From NCBI GenBank assembly GCA_021777765.1, contig JAJYDF010000006.1, positions 62,001-126,000 on the forward strand: a stretch of DNA of 64,000 bases, in the 5' to 3' direction. The DNA comes from Pseudomonadota bacterium. Lineage in GTDB: Bacteria; Pseudomonadota; Gammaproteobacteria; DASZBR01. Positions 1 to 8,507 of the stretch are shown in pieces (the first letter of the stretch is position 1; each line of letters starts with the position of its first letter). The notes under the pieces are model-generated. The model was given only the letters and a program-made list of their open reading frames with translations. It made no database searches and was not told the origin of the DNA. The position numbers and the translations under genes were made by a program.

Positions 1-116
1 ATCAAATCATATTTTTCTGCCACGGTATTAAATACATCAGTAACACGTTTCGTTTTTTCACTCACAGGCACTTCTTCATAGCCAAAGTGGGTTGTTTGCG
101 AATGGTTATTGTTCAA
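1..116 (-). CDS. ubiE: UbiE, ubiquinone/menaquinone C-methyltransferase (5' end only)
   Basis: Only the first 38 codons are inside the window; the gene runs off the left edge on the minus strand. The translated start reads MNNNHSQTTHFGYEEVPVSE, followed by KTKRVTDVFNTVAEKYDLM. This matches the conserved UbiE/COQ5 N-terminus (THFGY, then a VFxxVAxKYDLM block that opens the SAM-binding fold). I place the start at a TTG at 114-116 because a GAGG Shine-Dalgarno lies 8 nt upstream and no in-frame ATG exists. UbiE methylates the quinone ring in ubiquinone and menaquinone synthesis. The catalytic domain is not visible here, so intactness cannot be judged. Confidence 0.85.
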   Translation of the reverse strand, partial: MNNNHSQTTHFGYEEVPVSEKTKRVTDVFNTVAEKYDL

Positions 117-256
117 GTGAGTAATCCTCAATAGCGATATTATTGCTGAATAATAAATGACGCTATACCATACACCATTACAATGAAATTGAGAATCGAG
201 TTATTGGATTTAAAGTTCAACACCGTCAATTTTTATTAATTTTTTTGGAGACTCAA

Positions 257-595
257 ATGAATGAATTAACTAAAAAACACTGCAAACCTTGCGAAGGAGG
301 CGTGCCACCTTTATCAAAGGATCAAATACAAAAATTACTAAAAGATTTAAAAGGATGGGAATTAAAAGAAGAAGGCAAGGCCATAATTCGTCATTTTCAG
401 TTCAGTAATTATTATAAGACCATCGCGTTTGTTAATGCCATAGCTTGGATGGCTCATCAAGAAGATCATCATCCCGATTTAGAGGTCAGTTATAATTTTT
501 GCCGCGTGAAATATACCACTCATGCTATCGGTGGTTTATCGGAGAATGATTTTATTTGTGCAGCAAAAGTGAATGTATTAATTGAAGTAAAATAA
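257..595 (+). CDS. phhB: 4a-hydroxytetrahydrobiopterin dehydratase (pterin carbinolamine dehydratase)
   Basis: A 112-residue protein of the PCD/DCoH family, which dehydrates 4a-hydroxytetrahydropterin so the cofactor of aromatic amino-acid hydroxylases can be recycled. The diagnostic catalytic block HQEDHHPDLEV is present in the middle, followed by the VKYTTHAIGGLSENDF segment typical of the family's C-terminal half. An in-frame TTG lies at 245, but TTGGAG at 245-250 is better read as the ribosome-binding site for the ATG at 257 (6-nt spacing). No phenylalanine hydroxylase gene is seen in the window, so the physiological partner is unknown. A simple single-gene unit upstream of the tRNA. Confidence 0.9.
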   Translation: MNELTKKHCKPCEGGVPPLSKDQIQKLLKDLKGWELKEEGKAIIRHFQFSNYYKTIAFVNAIAWMAHQEDHHPDLEVSYNFCRVKYTTHAIGGLSENDFICAAKVNVLIEVK

Positions 596-716
596 TTTGT
601 TTAATAATGTCTCAATGTGAGGAGGAGTAGCTCTACGGGGTGAGAGTAATGTTAGAAATGAGAAGGTTCCTCCTCGGTTCCAGTCATGTCATGTGATATA
701 TTATATTTTTATTTTC

Positions 717-792
717 GCCCCGGTGGCACAGGGGATAGCGCGGCCCCCTCCTAAGGGGCAGGTCAGAGGTTCGAATCCTCTCCGGGGCACCA
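717..792 (+). tRNA. tRNA-Arg (anticodon CCU)
   Basis: A 76-nt cloverleaf with encoded CCA. Acceptor stem GCCCCGG (717-723) pairs with CCGGGGC (782-788), with discriminator A789 and CCA 790-792. The anticodon stem GCCCC/GGGGC encloses the loop CTCCTAA, putting anticodon CCT at 750-752, which reads AGG codons. The T arm GAGGTTCGAATCCTC is canonical. It stands alone rather than in a tRNA cluster; such isolated Arg-tRNAs are frequent integration sites, but no integrase or duplicated 3' end is seen beside it here. Confidence 0.97.
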
Positions 793-846
793 AATAACTC
801 CTTTGTGGGTGATAGAATTAAATTTTCTATGTTGTTGAGAGAATAT

Positions 847-1230
847 TTAATCTAACCGATGAATATCTGTGCAAATTTGATCTATTTCTGTTGATTCTGT
901 TGTTGCAGATAATTGTTCGGCATTAACCCTATTTTTTGTGGTAATTGGATGATGTAATCCATTTCTACCTGGTAGTAATGCTTGTTTAGTTGCTTTCATG
1001 ATGGCATCTAAAATTATGGAAAATTGACTTCTGTTTATTTGAGATATGTAAAGTTTTTCTGTTTGTGGAAGTGGAGATAAAGAAACAAATTCATTCCACA
1101 GTAATTTTTCTAGGGTTTTGTCAGTTGTCATGATAGTAAAATTATATTTACCTTTTATGCGATGTATTTCAATGCGCACTATTTTTTTGTAGTTAAAATA
1201 GACAACAGAGTTAGGCTTGTCAGATAACAA
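847..1230 (-). CDS. hypothetical protein, possible 5' frameshift
   Basis: A 127-residue ORF that I do not recognise. It is basic in its first half and ends in a Thr/Ser/Glu-rich stretch. The only in-frame initiator is a TTG at 1230 with no clear ribosome-binding site. Upstream the same frame stays open to about 1263 (reading EKENPNSTVKS) without an ATG, while an ATG at about 1276 (MEYTEKKK) lies one frame off. A single-base slip near 1258-1265 would join the two into a protein starting MEYT-EKENPNSTVKS. The gene may therefore be a frameshifted remnant, or may truly start at the TTG. Its 3' neighbour on the same strand (1316-1951) is also unrecognised. Confidence 0.45.
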   Translation of the reverse strand: MLSDKPNSVVYFNYKKIVRIEIHRIKGKYNFTIMTTDKTLEKLLWNEFVSLSPLPQTEKLYISQINRSQFSIILDAIMKATKQALLPGRNGLHHPITTKNRVNAEQLSATTESTEIDQICTDIHRLD

Positions 1231-1315
1231 AGATTTAACTGTGCTATTAGGATTTTCTTTTTCTCAGTGTATTCCATTAAAGGTATTTTTTCAGGTTCAG
1301 TGAATCAATTATATT

Positions 1316-1951
1316 TTAATTGTTTTTCTTCATCAAGTCCTTAACGGCTGGATTAAATATTAATGATTCTTCAGGCGTAGTGTTTTTTAACTCTTTTATC
1401 GAGTTTGAGAGATGGGTGTTGTCAAAAGACATTTTGGAGAAATCTGGATTAGTGAGAAAATGTAAGAGAATGATATCATTTTCTATAAAGCCAAATGCTT
1501 GTAATGTTTTTATTGAAATCTTTGAGGTAAGTTCATCGGTTTTTTCATTATTTTGAGAAATATTCAACGATAACGCTTCAAATAATAAAGTGCTAGCGAA
1601 GCAATTTATTGTCTGATTTTTACGTTTGAGAAACTCATAAATCATAAATACTATTTTTTCATGGGTATCTTTTAGTACCAAACGACTTGCTGGATTATTG
1701 CTATTGAAACTTTCGGTTGCTGCTTGATGTATTTGGATATTGATAATTAGTTTATAAATCGTGATAGCAATATCACTTGCCTTTTTATGCATGACTTGTG
1801 CATTGAATTCATCAGCATTATCGATGATTAATTTCTCGATCTCATGTGTGATATAAATTTCGTCTGCATAAATACAATAATCAGTTTGAATGATGTTAGA
1901 AACTAGTTTTTTTAATTGTAATTTAATGGCGATGTCTTTGTCTGTTTTCAT
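1316..1951 (-). CDS. hypothetical protein, predicted alpha-helical
   Basis: A 211-residue protein with no motif I recognise. It starts at an ATG (MKTDKDIAIKLQLKK) and is rich in Leu, Ile, Lys, Glu and Asn with few Gly or Pro, suggesting a helical soluble protein. No signal peptide or membrane segment is apparent. It lies upstream of, and on the same strand as, the 847-1230 ORF, with 85 nt between them. Base composition resembles the surrounding accessory genes. Length, an ATG start and the absence of internal stops support a real gene; function is unknown. Confidence 0.6.
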   Translation of the reverse strand: MKTDKDIAIKLQLKKLVSNIIQTDYCIYADEIYITHEIEKLIIDNADEFNAQVMHKKASDIAITIYKLIINIQIHQAATESFNSNNPASRLVLKDTHEKIVFMIYEFLKRKNQTINCFASTLLFEALSLNISQNNEKTDELTSKISIKTLQAFGFIENDIILLHFLTNPDFSKMSFDNTHLSNSIKELKNTTPEESLIFNPAVKDLMKKNN

Positions 1952-2282
1952 TATGATATCTCAACATTCTGAATTTTGGATATCAAATTATTGTATCACA
2001 ATGCGAATAGCCCTTTAGTAATATTTGTTTAGATGGTAGATATTCTCTCGGCTGAAACAACACGACTACTGATGCGACTAAGTTTCATTGTGGAGATCTG
2101 CTTGGTGGATTGTTGTTTTTTTATTCCCTTGCTTGTATGGAATCAGATTGTTCCCTAGTTATTTGATGGGGGATGCAAGGAGAAGATAAGGGTATTTTAA
2201 TGAATGAAATTGTTCTCTTGTAGTTAAGAAATCCTTAATGTTCGGCGAGTAGAATATTTACCAATATTCCTTATAACATTAA
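1952..2282. other. intergenic region between divergent unrecognised genes
   Basis: 331 nt without a supported gene. It must carry the promoters of the minus-strand gene at 1316-1951 and the plus-strand gene at 2283-3029. No clean -35/-10 pair, palindrome or repeat stands out. Confidence 0.5.
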
Positions 2283-3029
2283 ATGGTAACAGTTATGGCT
2301 GAAAGAAAATTGATTCCAGTAAAAGAGCGAGAATTCGAATTTAATGACGATACTTCTTTAGGTAAAAGGTATATTCATAAATTTGGCGCCGATGAAGATC
2401 TCTATAATGTTAAAAGACAATTTGATGAGATTTTACAAAGATATGGTGTGACTTTAAGAGAACATGTTCGTGTTTCACCCGGTAAAATCATTTTTTCTGA
2501 GACAGCTTACAAAGTATGGCAAGAATATGTCATGCTCGAACCTGTTAGAAAATCACGTACTCCACCAGAGCTCAGATTGTTTGTTGCTAGTGATAGCGAT
2601 ACTTATGTGTTAAAGCTGTTAGATGAAACAGCAAGAGTCGTTGCAGGAACATTAACCGCAAATGCAAAAGAAATTCATAATGTTGCTGATGTTAATATCA
2701 CTTATGATAAAGATAAAAATGAAATATACATAGACAAAACAAGTTTAGCGAATTATTTAAAAGCGATTAAACAAAATAAACCTTTTTTATTACAGAACAA
2801 TCCCGGTTTTCATAAATATGTTGTTTCAACGTTGAATGCAATTGAGAGCACAAACACCTTTAAAAAGGATGTCAATTTCTCTAATGCGCATGCAATGTCA
2901 TCCTTAAGTTTTAGAGCAACGGATAATAAAGCCGCAGTGCGAAACAAAGTTAAACATCGAGACACTTTGTTACAAAGCGAGGAGCGTGATGACATATCAC
3001 CTTTACCTAGTGCAGCGGCAGCGGCTTAA
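2283..3029 (+). CDS. hypothetical protein with Ala-rich C-terminus (possible secreted effector)
   Basis: A 248-residue (ATG 2283) or 244-residue (ATG 2295, MAERKLIPVK) protein; no strong Shine-Dalgarno decides between them. It is highly charged in the N-terminal half and I recognise no domain. The last ~20 residues, beginning QSEERDDISPLPS and ending in five alanines, form a disordered acidic tail. An acidic EE-containing block near the C-terminus resembles the E-block of type IVB (Dot/Icm) secretion signals, shared in style with three other large proteins in this window. That reading is inference. Confidence 0.55.
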   Translation: MVTVMAERKLIPVKEREFEFNDDTSLGKRYIHKFGADEDLYNVKRQFDEILQRYGVTLREHVRVSPGKIIFSETAYKVWQEYVMLEPVRKSRTPPELRLFVASDSDTYVLKLLDETARVVAGTLTANAKEIHNVADVNITYDKDKNEIYIDKTSLANYLKAIKQNKPFLLQNNPGFHKYVVSTLNAIESTNTFKKDVNFSNAHAMSSLSFRATDNKAAVRNKVKHRDTLLQSEERDDISPLPSAAAAA

Positions 3030-3058
3030 GGTGCTATAACCAACGATTAAATTTTTGT

Positions 3059-3637
3059 TTATTTAGGCGACGGTTTAAAAAGATAATCATACTGACCGTA
3101 GCCTTCTTTATCTAAATCAGCAGCAGGAATAAATTTCAATGCTGCTGAATTCATACAAAATCTTTTACCTGTTGGTGGTGGACCGTCATTAAAAACATGT
3201 CCTAAATGTGAATCAGCAAATTTTGATCTCACTTCTATTCTCGGAAAAATCATTGAATAATCAATTTTAGTTACGATAAATTGTTGATCAAGCGGTTTAG
3301 TAAAGCTTGGCCAACCAGTATGTGAATCATATTTATCTGTAGAACTAAATAGCGGTTCCCCTGAAATAATATCAACATATATTCCTGGCGCATCATTGTT
3401 CCAATACGCATTTTCATAAGGCTTTTCTGTTCCACTTTCTTGGGTCACATAGTATTGTTCTGGTGTGAGCTGTTTTAACATTGATTGCTTATCAAAATGT
3501 GAAAAATCAGTGTTGCTAGTAGCATTATTTGGGTTGGGAGTAGTGTGTTCGTTAACACCATTAGTAACCGCGAAACATATGTTAAATAGAAACAATTGAC
3601 ATATTAAGATTAAAAGGATTGATTTATCGAATTTCAT
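3059..3637 (-). CDS. msrB: peptide-methionine (R)-S-oxide reductase MsrB, exported, zinc-free type
   Basis: 192 residues. An N-terminal signal peptide (basic MKFDK, then hydrophobic [18 protein letters not shown]) directs it out of the cytoplasm, followed by a ~35-residue linker and one MsrB domain (about 52-185). Recognisable blocks are [43 protein letters not shown] and [13 protein letters not shown], with the catalytic Cys at 161. The two CxxC zinc knuckles of many MsrBs are absent, as in the MsrAB-fusion type. The SGCGWPSF position that often supplies the resolving Cys reads SHTGWPSF, so recycling may be atypical. It reduces Met-R-sulfoxide in proteins, probably in the periplasm. No msrA is adjacent. 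Confidence 0.92.
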   Translation of the reverse strand: MKFDKSILLILICQLFLFNICFAVTNGVNEHTTPNPNNATSNTDFSHFDKQSMLKQLTPEQYYVTQESGTEKPYENAYWNNDAPGIYVDIISGEPLFSSTDKYDSHTGWPSFTKPLDQQFIVTKIDYSMIFPRIEVRSKFADSHLGHVFNDGPPPTGKRFCMNSAALKFIPAADLDKEGYGQYDYLFKPSPK

Positions 3638-3810
3638 AGTAGGCCTACATGATATTAATTTGTTTTCATTTTATTTTTAAAATCACATTATTGCTTATAA
3701 TATTTAATTATAGCAGAAGTTGTATTATGAAAAATTGTTAAAATATGGATGAAATTGATATTATCATTTTAGAATATATTTTATTTGTGCTTAATTAAAT
3801 GGAGTGGTAA

Positions 3811-4497
3811 ATGGAATTATTTAAATATACTTTAATTGATCTGACTCACACTTTATCTGCCGAAATCGCACATTGGAACATGGGTTGTAATTTTGAGCAT
3901 GAAATGACGATAGATTATTCAGATGTTGAAGGTGCAGTAAAATTCAGAGCGCATCAAATTAAAATGTCTGAAGGTATTGGTACGCATATGGATTCTCCCG
4001 CGCATTGTTTTGCAAATGCTTTAACTATTCCCGAAATTCCATTGCAAAAATTGTTGGCATCTTGTGTGGTTATTGATGTTTCAAAAAATATTCATGAGAG
4101 ATTTAAATTAAGTTGCGAAGACATTATCGAGTATGAAAATAACTTCGGCCAAATTGCGCCTAATGATTTTATTTTTATTTATACAGGTTGGAGTCGTTTT
4201 TGGACTAATCCTGAGAAATACAGGAACAATCTGATTTTTCCAAGTGTTTCCATCGAAGCAGCAGAATTTCTATTACAACGAAATATTTGCGGCATAGGCA
4301 TTGATACATTATCTCCAGATTGTATTGATAGTGGTTTTCCTGTTCATCGCTTATTACTGAATTCTGGCAAATATATTGTTGAAAATGTTGCAAATTTGGA
4401 TAAATTGCCTGCAAAAGGTGCGTATAGTTTAGCCTTGCCGATGAAAATTGGTGGTGGTACAGAAGCGCCTGTTAGATTAATTGCATTCGTTTTATAA
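3811..4497 (+). CDS. cyclase-family metal-dependent hydrolase (kynurenine formamidase-like)
   Basis: 228 residues, ATG start with GGAG 8-11 nt upstream. The family signature GTHMDSPAHC lies near residues 56-65, with His and Asp as the divalent-metal ligands; LIDLTHTLS near the N-terminus and a Gly-Gly-Gly-Thr-Glu-Ala-Pro-Val-Arg segment near the C-terminus complete the fold. The family includes KynB (N-formylkynurenine hydrolysis) and isatin or other amide hydrolases. No tryptophan-catabolism genes are nearby, so the substrate is not assigned. The following membrane-protein genes are on the same strand but separated by 37 nt with their own ribosome-binding site. Confidence 0.82.
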   Translation: MELFKYTLIDLTHTLSAEIAHWNMGCNFEHEMTIDYSDVEGAVKFRAHQIKMSEGIGTHMDSPAHCFANALTIPEIPLQKLLASCVVIDVSKNIHERFKLSCEDIIEYENNFGQIAPNDFIFIYTGWSRFWTNPEKYRNNLIFPSVSIEAAEFLLQRNICGIGIDTLSPDCIDSGFPVHRLLLNSGKYIVENVANLDKLPAKGAYSLALPMKIGGGTEAPVRLIAFVL

Positions 4498-4534
4498 TTG
4501 GTATTTACTATTCATTTTTAACAAGGAGAGTTAA

Positions 4535-5104
4535 ATGGGCATATTTCGATTAAGTGAAAATCATAAGGAAGATTTAAGTGCAAATTGGGGTTGGTTCTTT
4601 GTATGGGGGCTCGCTCTGATAATATTGGGTACATTCGCAATTACCTATGCCAGTATTACAACAGTGGTGTCTGTGGTAATGCTTGGAATTGTTCTCACAA
4701 TTTTTGGCGTTGTTGCTATCTTGGATTCGTTTCAGTTTTGGTGGCGAATTTGGGGGAGTTTTTTCTTTCATCTGTTAATGGGCATCTTATATTTGGCTGC
4801 CGGTATTATGTTAATTAAAGGGCCTATTTTGGGGTCTATTTCATTAACATTATTTTTTGCCATATTATTTATTGTCGTTGGTGTTATTCGAATGATTAAT
4901 TCATTAGTTTTTCATTTACCCGGTAGAGGATGGCGCTTTTTTAATGGATTATTAACTTTAGTTTTAGGCATTTTAATTTTAAAGCAATGGCCGATGTCCG
5001 GTTTATTTATAATAGGTTTATTTATTGGCATTGATCTGATGATCGCTGGTTGGGTTTATATCATGGCATCATTTTCAGCTAAATCTTTATCTAAATCATC
5101 ATAG
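4535..5104 (+). CDS. HdeD/DUF308 family inner-membrane protein
   Basis: 189 residues with six closely spaced hydrophobic segments (about residues 18-40, 44-65, 72-95, 98-118, 128-148, 153-178), the topology and length of the HdeD/DUF308 family. A strong AAGGAG ribosome-binding site precedes the ATG. HdeD is linked to acid resistance in enterobacteria, but the family is broad and the biochemical role is unknown. It is followed 20 nt later by a DUF1328-type gene; the two probably share a transcript, giving a small envelope-stress-like membrane cassette with 5546-5911 nearby. Confidence 0.8.
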   Translation: MGIFRLSENHKEDLSANWGWFFVWGLALIILGTFAITYASITTVVSVVMLGIVLTIFGVVAILDSFQFWWRIWGSFFFHLLMGILYLAAGIMLIKGPILGSISLTLFFAILFIVVGVIRMINSLVFHLPGRGWRFFNGLLTLVLGILILKQWPMSGLFIIGLFIGIDLMIAGWVYIMASFSAKSLSKSS

Positions 5105-5124
5105 TTACATTCGGAGTAAATATA

Positions 5125-5313
5125 ATGATTTTATTATGGGCAATATTATTTTTAGTGTTTGCAATTGCGTTAGGCGCATTAGCGTTTGGCGGTATTGCAA
5201 TAGCTATTTCGTTTTTTGCAAAAGTACTATTTTTCTTTTCTTTTATTTGTTTATTAATTGCATTAGTTTTAATTGTGATTGAAAAAATAAATGCCAAAGA
5301 AAAAAATGGTTAA
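5125..5313 (+). CDS. DUF1328 (YtjA-like) small membrane protein
   Basis: 62 residues with two hydrophobic helices. The segments WAILFLVFAIALGALAFGGI and AISFFAKVLFFFSFI match the pattern of the DUF1328/YtjA family of ~55-60-residue inner-membrane proteins. The start is supported by GGAG about 10 nt upstream, and the gene lies 20 nt after the HdeD-like gene. Function of the family is unknown; members are often in stress regulons. Confidence 0.8.
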   Translation: MILLWAILFLVFAIALGALAFGGIAIAISFFAKVLFFFSFICLLIALVLIVIEKINAKEKNG

Positions 5314-5349
5314 ATATTTTGTTTAATAAATATTCATTCTTGCTCGTAT

Positions 5350-5395
5350 TATTCAACTGTTTCTATTGTGTTATTTGATCAGAAACAGTTGAATA
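5350..5395. terminator. 15-bp inverted repeat downstream of the DUF1328 gene
   Basis: TATTCAACTGTTTCT (5350-5364) and its exact complement AGAAACAGTTGAATA (5381-5395) enclose a 16-nt loop, 36 nt after the stop codon. No U-run follows, so it may be a factor-assisted terminator or RNA-stability hairpin rather than a canonical intrinsic terminator. Confidence 0.5.
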
Positions 5396-5545
5396 TTAAG
5401 GCAATAAAGTGCTCCCATAGAAAACAATTTTGCCTATATTTTCCCTCTTCAATAATCAATTTTAATCTAAGAAGGTGTTTCTTCTGAGCGGCGCTTGGTG
5501 GGCTATACTTTACTATGGAAATAATGTATTTGAGGAGAATTTAAT

Positions 5546-5911
5546 ATGACTCATAAACCTTTTGCCGTAATTATTGGTATCGGTTTTTTAGTTGCAGGTA
5601 TATTAGGTTTTGTACCACATATAACTGTTAATGGTTTGTTATTGAATATATTTGCTGTCGATCCCATGCATAATTGGGTGCATATCATATCTGGCGTAAT
5701 TGCTCTGGCTGTTTCTTGTAGTGATAAAGCCGCAAAGATTTATTTTCAGATTTTTGGGATTATCTATGCATTAGTAGCCATTTTAGGTTTTGCTATGAAA
5801 GGGCAGATTCTTATGATGCATATGAATATGGCAGATAATTACTTGCATATTGTGTTGGCCGTTATCATTTTATATTTGGGTTTTTTCTTTAAACCCGCAA
5901 AGACTGTTTAA
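5546..5911 (+). CDS. DUF4383-type membrane protein
   Basis: 121 residues with four hydrophobic segments. The conserved pattern of the family is visible: FAVIIGIGFLVAGILGF, then NWVHIISGVIAL in the second helix region, and MADNYLHIVLAVIILYLGF at the end. GAGGAG lies 6-11 nt upstream of the ATG. It is separated from the preceding membrane genes by 230 nt, so it probably has its own promoter, and it ends at the bidirectional terminator at 6000-6031. Biochemical function is unknown. Confidence 0.75.
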   Translation: MTHKPFAVIIGIGFLVAGILGFVPHITVNGLLLNIFAVDPMHNWVHIISGVIALAVSCSDKAAKIYFQIFGIIYALVAILGFAMKGQILMMHMNMADNYLHIVLAVIILYLGFFFKPAKTV

Positions 5912-5999
5912 TTAAGACGGTTTAGGGAAGGGATTTTGCTCGTTTGCTTTGATGGTATTGAAATAATTTGTTAAAAAATTATATTTAGTAACGACAAAA

Positions 6000-6031
6000 A
6001 ACCACAAACATTCTGAAATGTTTGTGGTTTT
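6000..6031. terminator. bidirectional intrinsic terminator
   Basis: A 13-bp perfect stem, AACCACAAACATT (6000-6012) with AATGTTTGTGGTT (6017-6029), and a CTGA loop. It is flanked by a run of A on the left and T on the right, so it can stop transcripts from the convergent genes at 5546-5911 (+) and 6047-6340 (-). Confidence 0.88.
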
Positions 6032-6046
6032 AACTCTGGCTATCTA

Positions 6047-6340
6047 TTAAGCTCGGAATTTAAGTGACTGGCGTAAGTCTTCAACTTTTAAAGCCGGGCG
6101 TTGACCTAATGTAGATTTATATTCAGGTCGGCTTGGCTCTTGAGAGCTGACGTTAGCATCTGCTCTTGGGGATTCATATTTCTTCTTCTCTGCCCAATCA
6201 AATGTTGCAGCAGAATAACCAGTTGCTTTAGCAAGCGCAGCTGTCCAGCGCTGACTATCAAGCATTTGGCGCTCTTTAAGAGCTAAAATTTTCTTAATCA
6301 TTTCTTTCTTTTTCACGTCATCTTGTGGTAGTGTGGCCAT
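6047..6340 (-). CDS. hypothetical small charged protein
   Basis: 97 residues from the ATG at 6340 (MATLPQDDVKKKEMIKK), chosen because a perfect AAGGAGG Shine-Dalgarno sits 5-11 nt upstream; a longer reading from 6367 lacks such support. It has a Lys/Glu-rich N-terminal helix, a central DSQRWTAALAKATGYSAATF segment and a polar C-terminal half. I do not recognise the family. Strong translation signals and an adjacent terminator argue it is expressed as a single-gene unit. Confidence 0.7.
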   Translation of the reverse strand: MATLPQDDVKKKEMIKKILALKERQMLDSQRWTAALAKATGYSAATFDWAEKKKYESPRADANVSSQEPSRPEYKSTLGQRPALKVEDLRQSLKFRA

Positions 6341-6487
6341 AACAGCCTCCTTATTTCTATCTAGCAAATCTATTCACAAATTCATTTATAAAATATTTGG
6401 CTTTATTTTAACTGTTATTTCTTAAGACAATATTAAGAAGTAATCTTTATGCCTAAATTTTTCATTAAACCCACTAACAAAAATTTG

Positions 6488-7510
6488 TTAGAGCTCTCTT
6501 TTTAGCATAAGTTCTGCAATTTGTACAGCATTAAGTGCGGCACCCTTGCGAACATTGTCTGCAACCACCCATAAATTAAGCCCCAGTGGATGAGAAATAT
6601 CCTCACGAATTCGTCCGACAAATACAGCATCTTGCCCAGCGGCTTGATGAAATGGTGTTGGATAAATATTATTTTCAGGCTCGTCGATAACAACAATTCC
6701 AGGTGCATTTTTCAGCAGTTCTCTCGCATCAGCTGCGGATAATTTATTCCGTGTTTCAATATGCACTGCTTCGGAATGGCCATAGAATACCGGTACGCGC
6801 ACTGTAGTTGGATTCACTAAGATCGAATCATCCTCTAAAATCTTTTGTGTTTCCCACACCATTTTCATTTCTTCTTTCGTATAACCGTTATCTTGAAACT
6901 CATCACAATGCGGAATGACATTAAATGCTATTTGTTGTGAATAAACTTTTGCTTCAGTTTCTCGGCCATTGAGGAGATCAGTAGTTTGCGTCGCTAATTC
7001 ATTAATGCCTTTACGGCCGCTTCCTGACACCGCTTGGTAAGTTGCCACATTAATTCTATCAATCCCGACTGCGTCATAAATCGGTTTTAGTGCCACAACC
7101 ATTTGAATCGTTGAACAATTAGGATTAGCAATAATATTTCGTTCACGATAATCAATTAAAGCATCGGGATTTACTTCAGGAACGATGAGAGGTACATCAG
7201 GCTCATATCTAAAATGCGAGGTATTATCTATCACAATGCAGCCTGCCTCAGTCGCAATAGGAGCAAATTGCGCTGACACCTTTGCTCCTGCTGAAAAGAA
7301 AGCAAATTCAACATGTGTAAAATCAAAATCTGCTAAATCTTGCACATAAAATGGTTTGTTTTTGAATGTAATAGTTTGACCAGCTGATCGAGCGCTTGCT
7401 AATGGAAACAATTGCCCTACTGGGAATTGTCTTTCTTCTAAAATACTCAACAGTGTTTCACCGACTAATCCCGTCGCGCCTACAATGGCAATATTATATT
7501 TTCTGGTCAT
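6488..7510 (-). CDS. asd: aspartate-semialdehyde dehydrogenase
   Basis: 340 residues. It reduces aspartyl-phosphate to aspartate semialdehyde with NADPH, the branch point to lysine/diaminopimelate, threonine and methionine. Visible motifs are the nucleotide-binding GATGLVGE (residues 11-18), the catalytic NPNCSTIQ with the nucleophile at Cys132, the SGSGRKG loop, and the C-terminal EAVHIET and GLNLWVVADNVRKGAA blocks. Length fits the family (about 340). It lies downstream of rsmI on the same strand with 115 nt between them that contain an inverted repeat. Intact. Confidence 0.96.
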   Translation of the reverse strand: MTRKYNIAIVGATGLVGETLLSILEERQFPVGQLFPLASARSAGQTITFKNKPFYVQDLADFDFTHVEFAFFSAGAKVSAQFAPIATEAGCIVIDNTSHFRYEPDVPLIVPEVNPDALIDYRERNIIANPNCSTIQMVVALKPIYDAVGIDRINVATYQAVSGSGRKGINELATQTTDLLNGRETEAKVYSQQIAFNVIPHCDEFQDNGYTKEEMKMVWETQKILEDDSILVNPTTVRVPVFYGHSEAVHIETRNKLSAADARELLKNAPGIVVIDEPENNIYPTPFHQAAGQDAVFVGRIREDISHPLGLNLWVVADNVRKGAALNAVQIAELMLKREL

Positions 7511-7560
7511 GACATCTCATCCAATTAAATTAATTAATTACTATATAAATTCAAATTTAG

Positions 7561-7610
7561 TTTCCCGCTTGATAGTTAAATTGTTAGCTATTTTTTGCGC
7601 AAGCGGGAAA
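7561..7610. repeat. inverted repeat between rsmI and asd
   Basis: TTTCCCGCTTG (7561-7571) pairs with CAAGCGGGAAA (7600-7610) around a 28-nt A/T-rich loop. It belongs in style to the dispersed CCCGCTTG-type repeats of this genome. It could attenuate readthrough from rsmI into asd; there is no adjoining U-run. Confidence 0.5.
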
Positions 7611-7625
7611 GATAGGGTTAAATTT

Positions 7626-8471
7626 TTATTTTTTATCTTCTAATGCCCACTGATATAAACGGTTTTTACTTTCCCCCGTTATTTTAGTGGCTAAAGAAAC
7701 CGCTTGTTTTAAAGATAATTCGTTCAACAAAATATTCAATATTTCACGAGATTTCAATGGTGACTGTTCTGAATCTGTGGATTTTTTTACACCCTGTAAC
7801 AAAACAACAAATTCACCTTGTTGCTGTTGAGGATCTTCAATCAGACATTGTTGAATTTCTACTAATGTACCGCTATAAAATGTTTCAAATGTTTTGGTCA
7901 TTTCTCTTGCAATGACTGCTTGTCTGTCATTACCACATGCTTTAATTAAATCGCTAATCATAGAGAGTATTCTATGTGGAGCTTCATAAAATATTAACGT
8001 TCGTGTTTCATTTGTTAAGGTTAATAATTGTTGCATTCGTGTTGCTGATTTCGGTGATAAAAATCCTTCAAAAATAAAACTTTCACTGGGTAACCCCGAT
8101 GCGCTTAAAGCAGCTATCGCAGCACATGGGCCAGGAATCGGTGATACATCTAAGTGATGTTCTCGCGCTAATCGTACGAAATGGTAACCAGGATCGCTTA
8201 ATAAAGGCGTGCCCGCATCTGTGATAAGGGCAATATCTTGGCCTTCTTTTAAAAATGTGATGAGTTCTTGTGCACGCTCGCGTTCATTATGCTCGTGTAA
8301 AGAAATGGTCCGTGTATTAATTGCAAAATGTTGTAATAATTTGGCGCTATGTCGTGTATCTTCTGCTGCAATTAAATCGACAAATTGCAACGTTTCAATC
8401 GCGCGCTGACTGATATCTTTTAAATTACCTATAGGTGTTGCTACAACATATAAAGTTCCTGGTGTGCTCAC
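7626..8471 (-). CDS. rsmI: 16S rRNA (cytidine-1402-2'-O)-methyltransferase RsmI
   Basis: 281 residues from a GTG at 8471 (reading STPGTLYVVATPIGNL after the initiator), preceded by a GAGG Shine-Dalgarno; the upstream in-frame extension lacks one. SAM-binding tetrapyrrole-methylase fold with the YVVATPIGNLKDIS, AEDTRHSAKLL and LITDAGTPLLSDPG blocks. It methylates C1402 in the ribosomal P site. It is divergent from lpoA-yraN-diaA-dolP, the same arrangement as yraL-yraM-yraN-diaA-yraP in Escherichia coli, which supports the assignments of that whole set. Confidence 0.95.
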   Translation of the reverse strand: MSTPGTLYVVATPIGNLKDISQRAIETLQFVDLIAAEDTRHSAKLLQHFAINTRTISLHEHNERERAQELITFLKEGQDIALITDAGTPLLSDPGYHFVRLAREHHLDVSPIPGPCAAIAALSASGLPSESFIFEGFLSPKSATRMQQLLTLTNETRTLIFYEAPHRILSMISDLIKACGNDRQAVIAREMTKTFETFYSGTLVEIQQCLIEDPQQQQGEFVVLLQGVKKSTDSEQSPLKSREILNILLNELSLKQAVSLATKITGESKNRLYQWALEDKK

Positions 8472-8507
8472 AAATTCCTCGTAAAAAATTATATTGATAG
8501 AAAGACC

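Noticed and set aside
717..792. tRNA-Arg as attachment site of an integrated element
   Set aside because: No integrase gene and no duplicated tRNA 3' end seen in the flanks.
1320..1556. Plus-strand ORF of 78 codons opposite 1316-1951
   Set aside because: Antisense shadow without a ribosome-binding site; the minus-strand gene is longer and starts properly.
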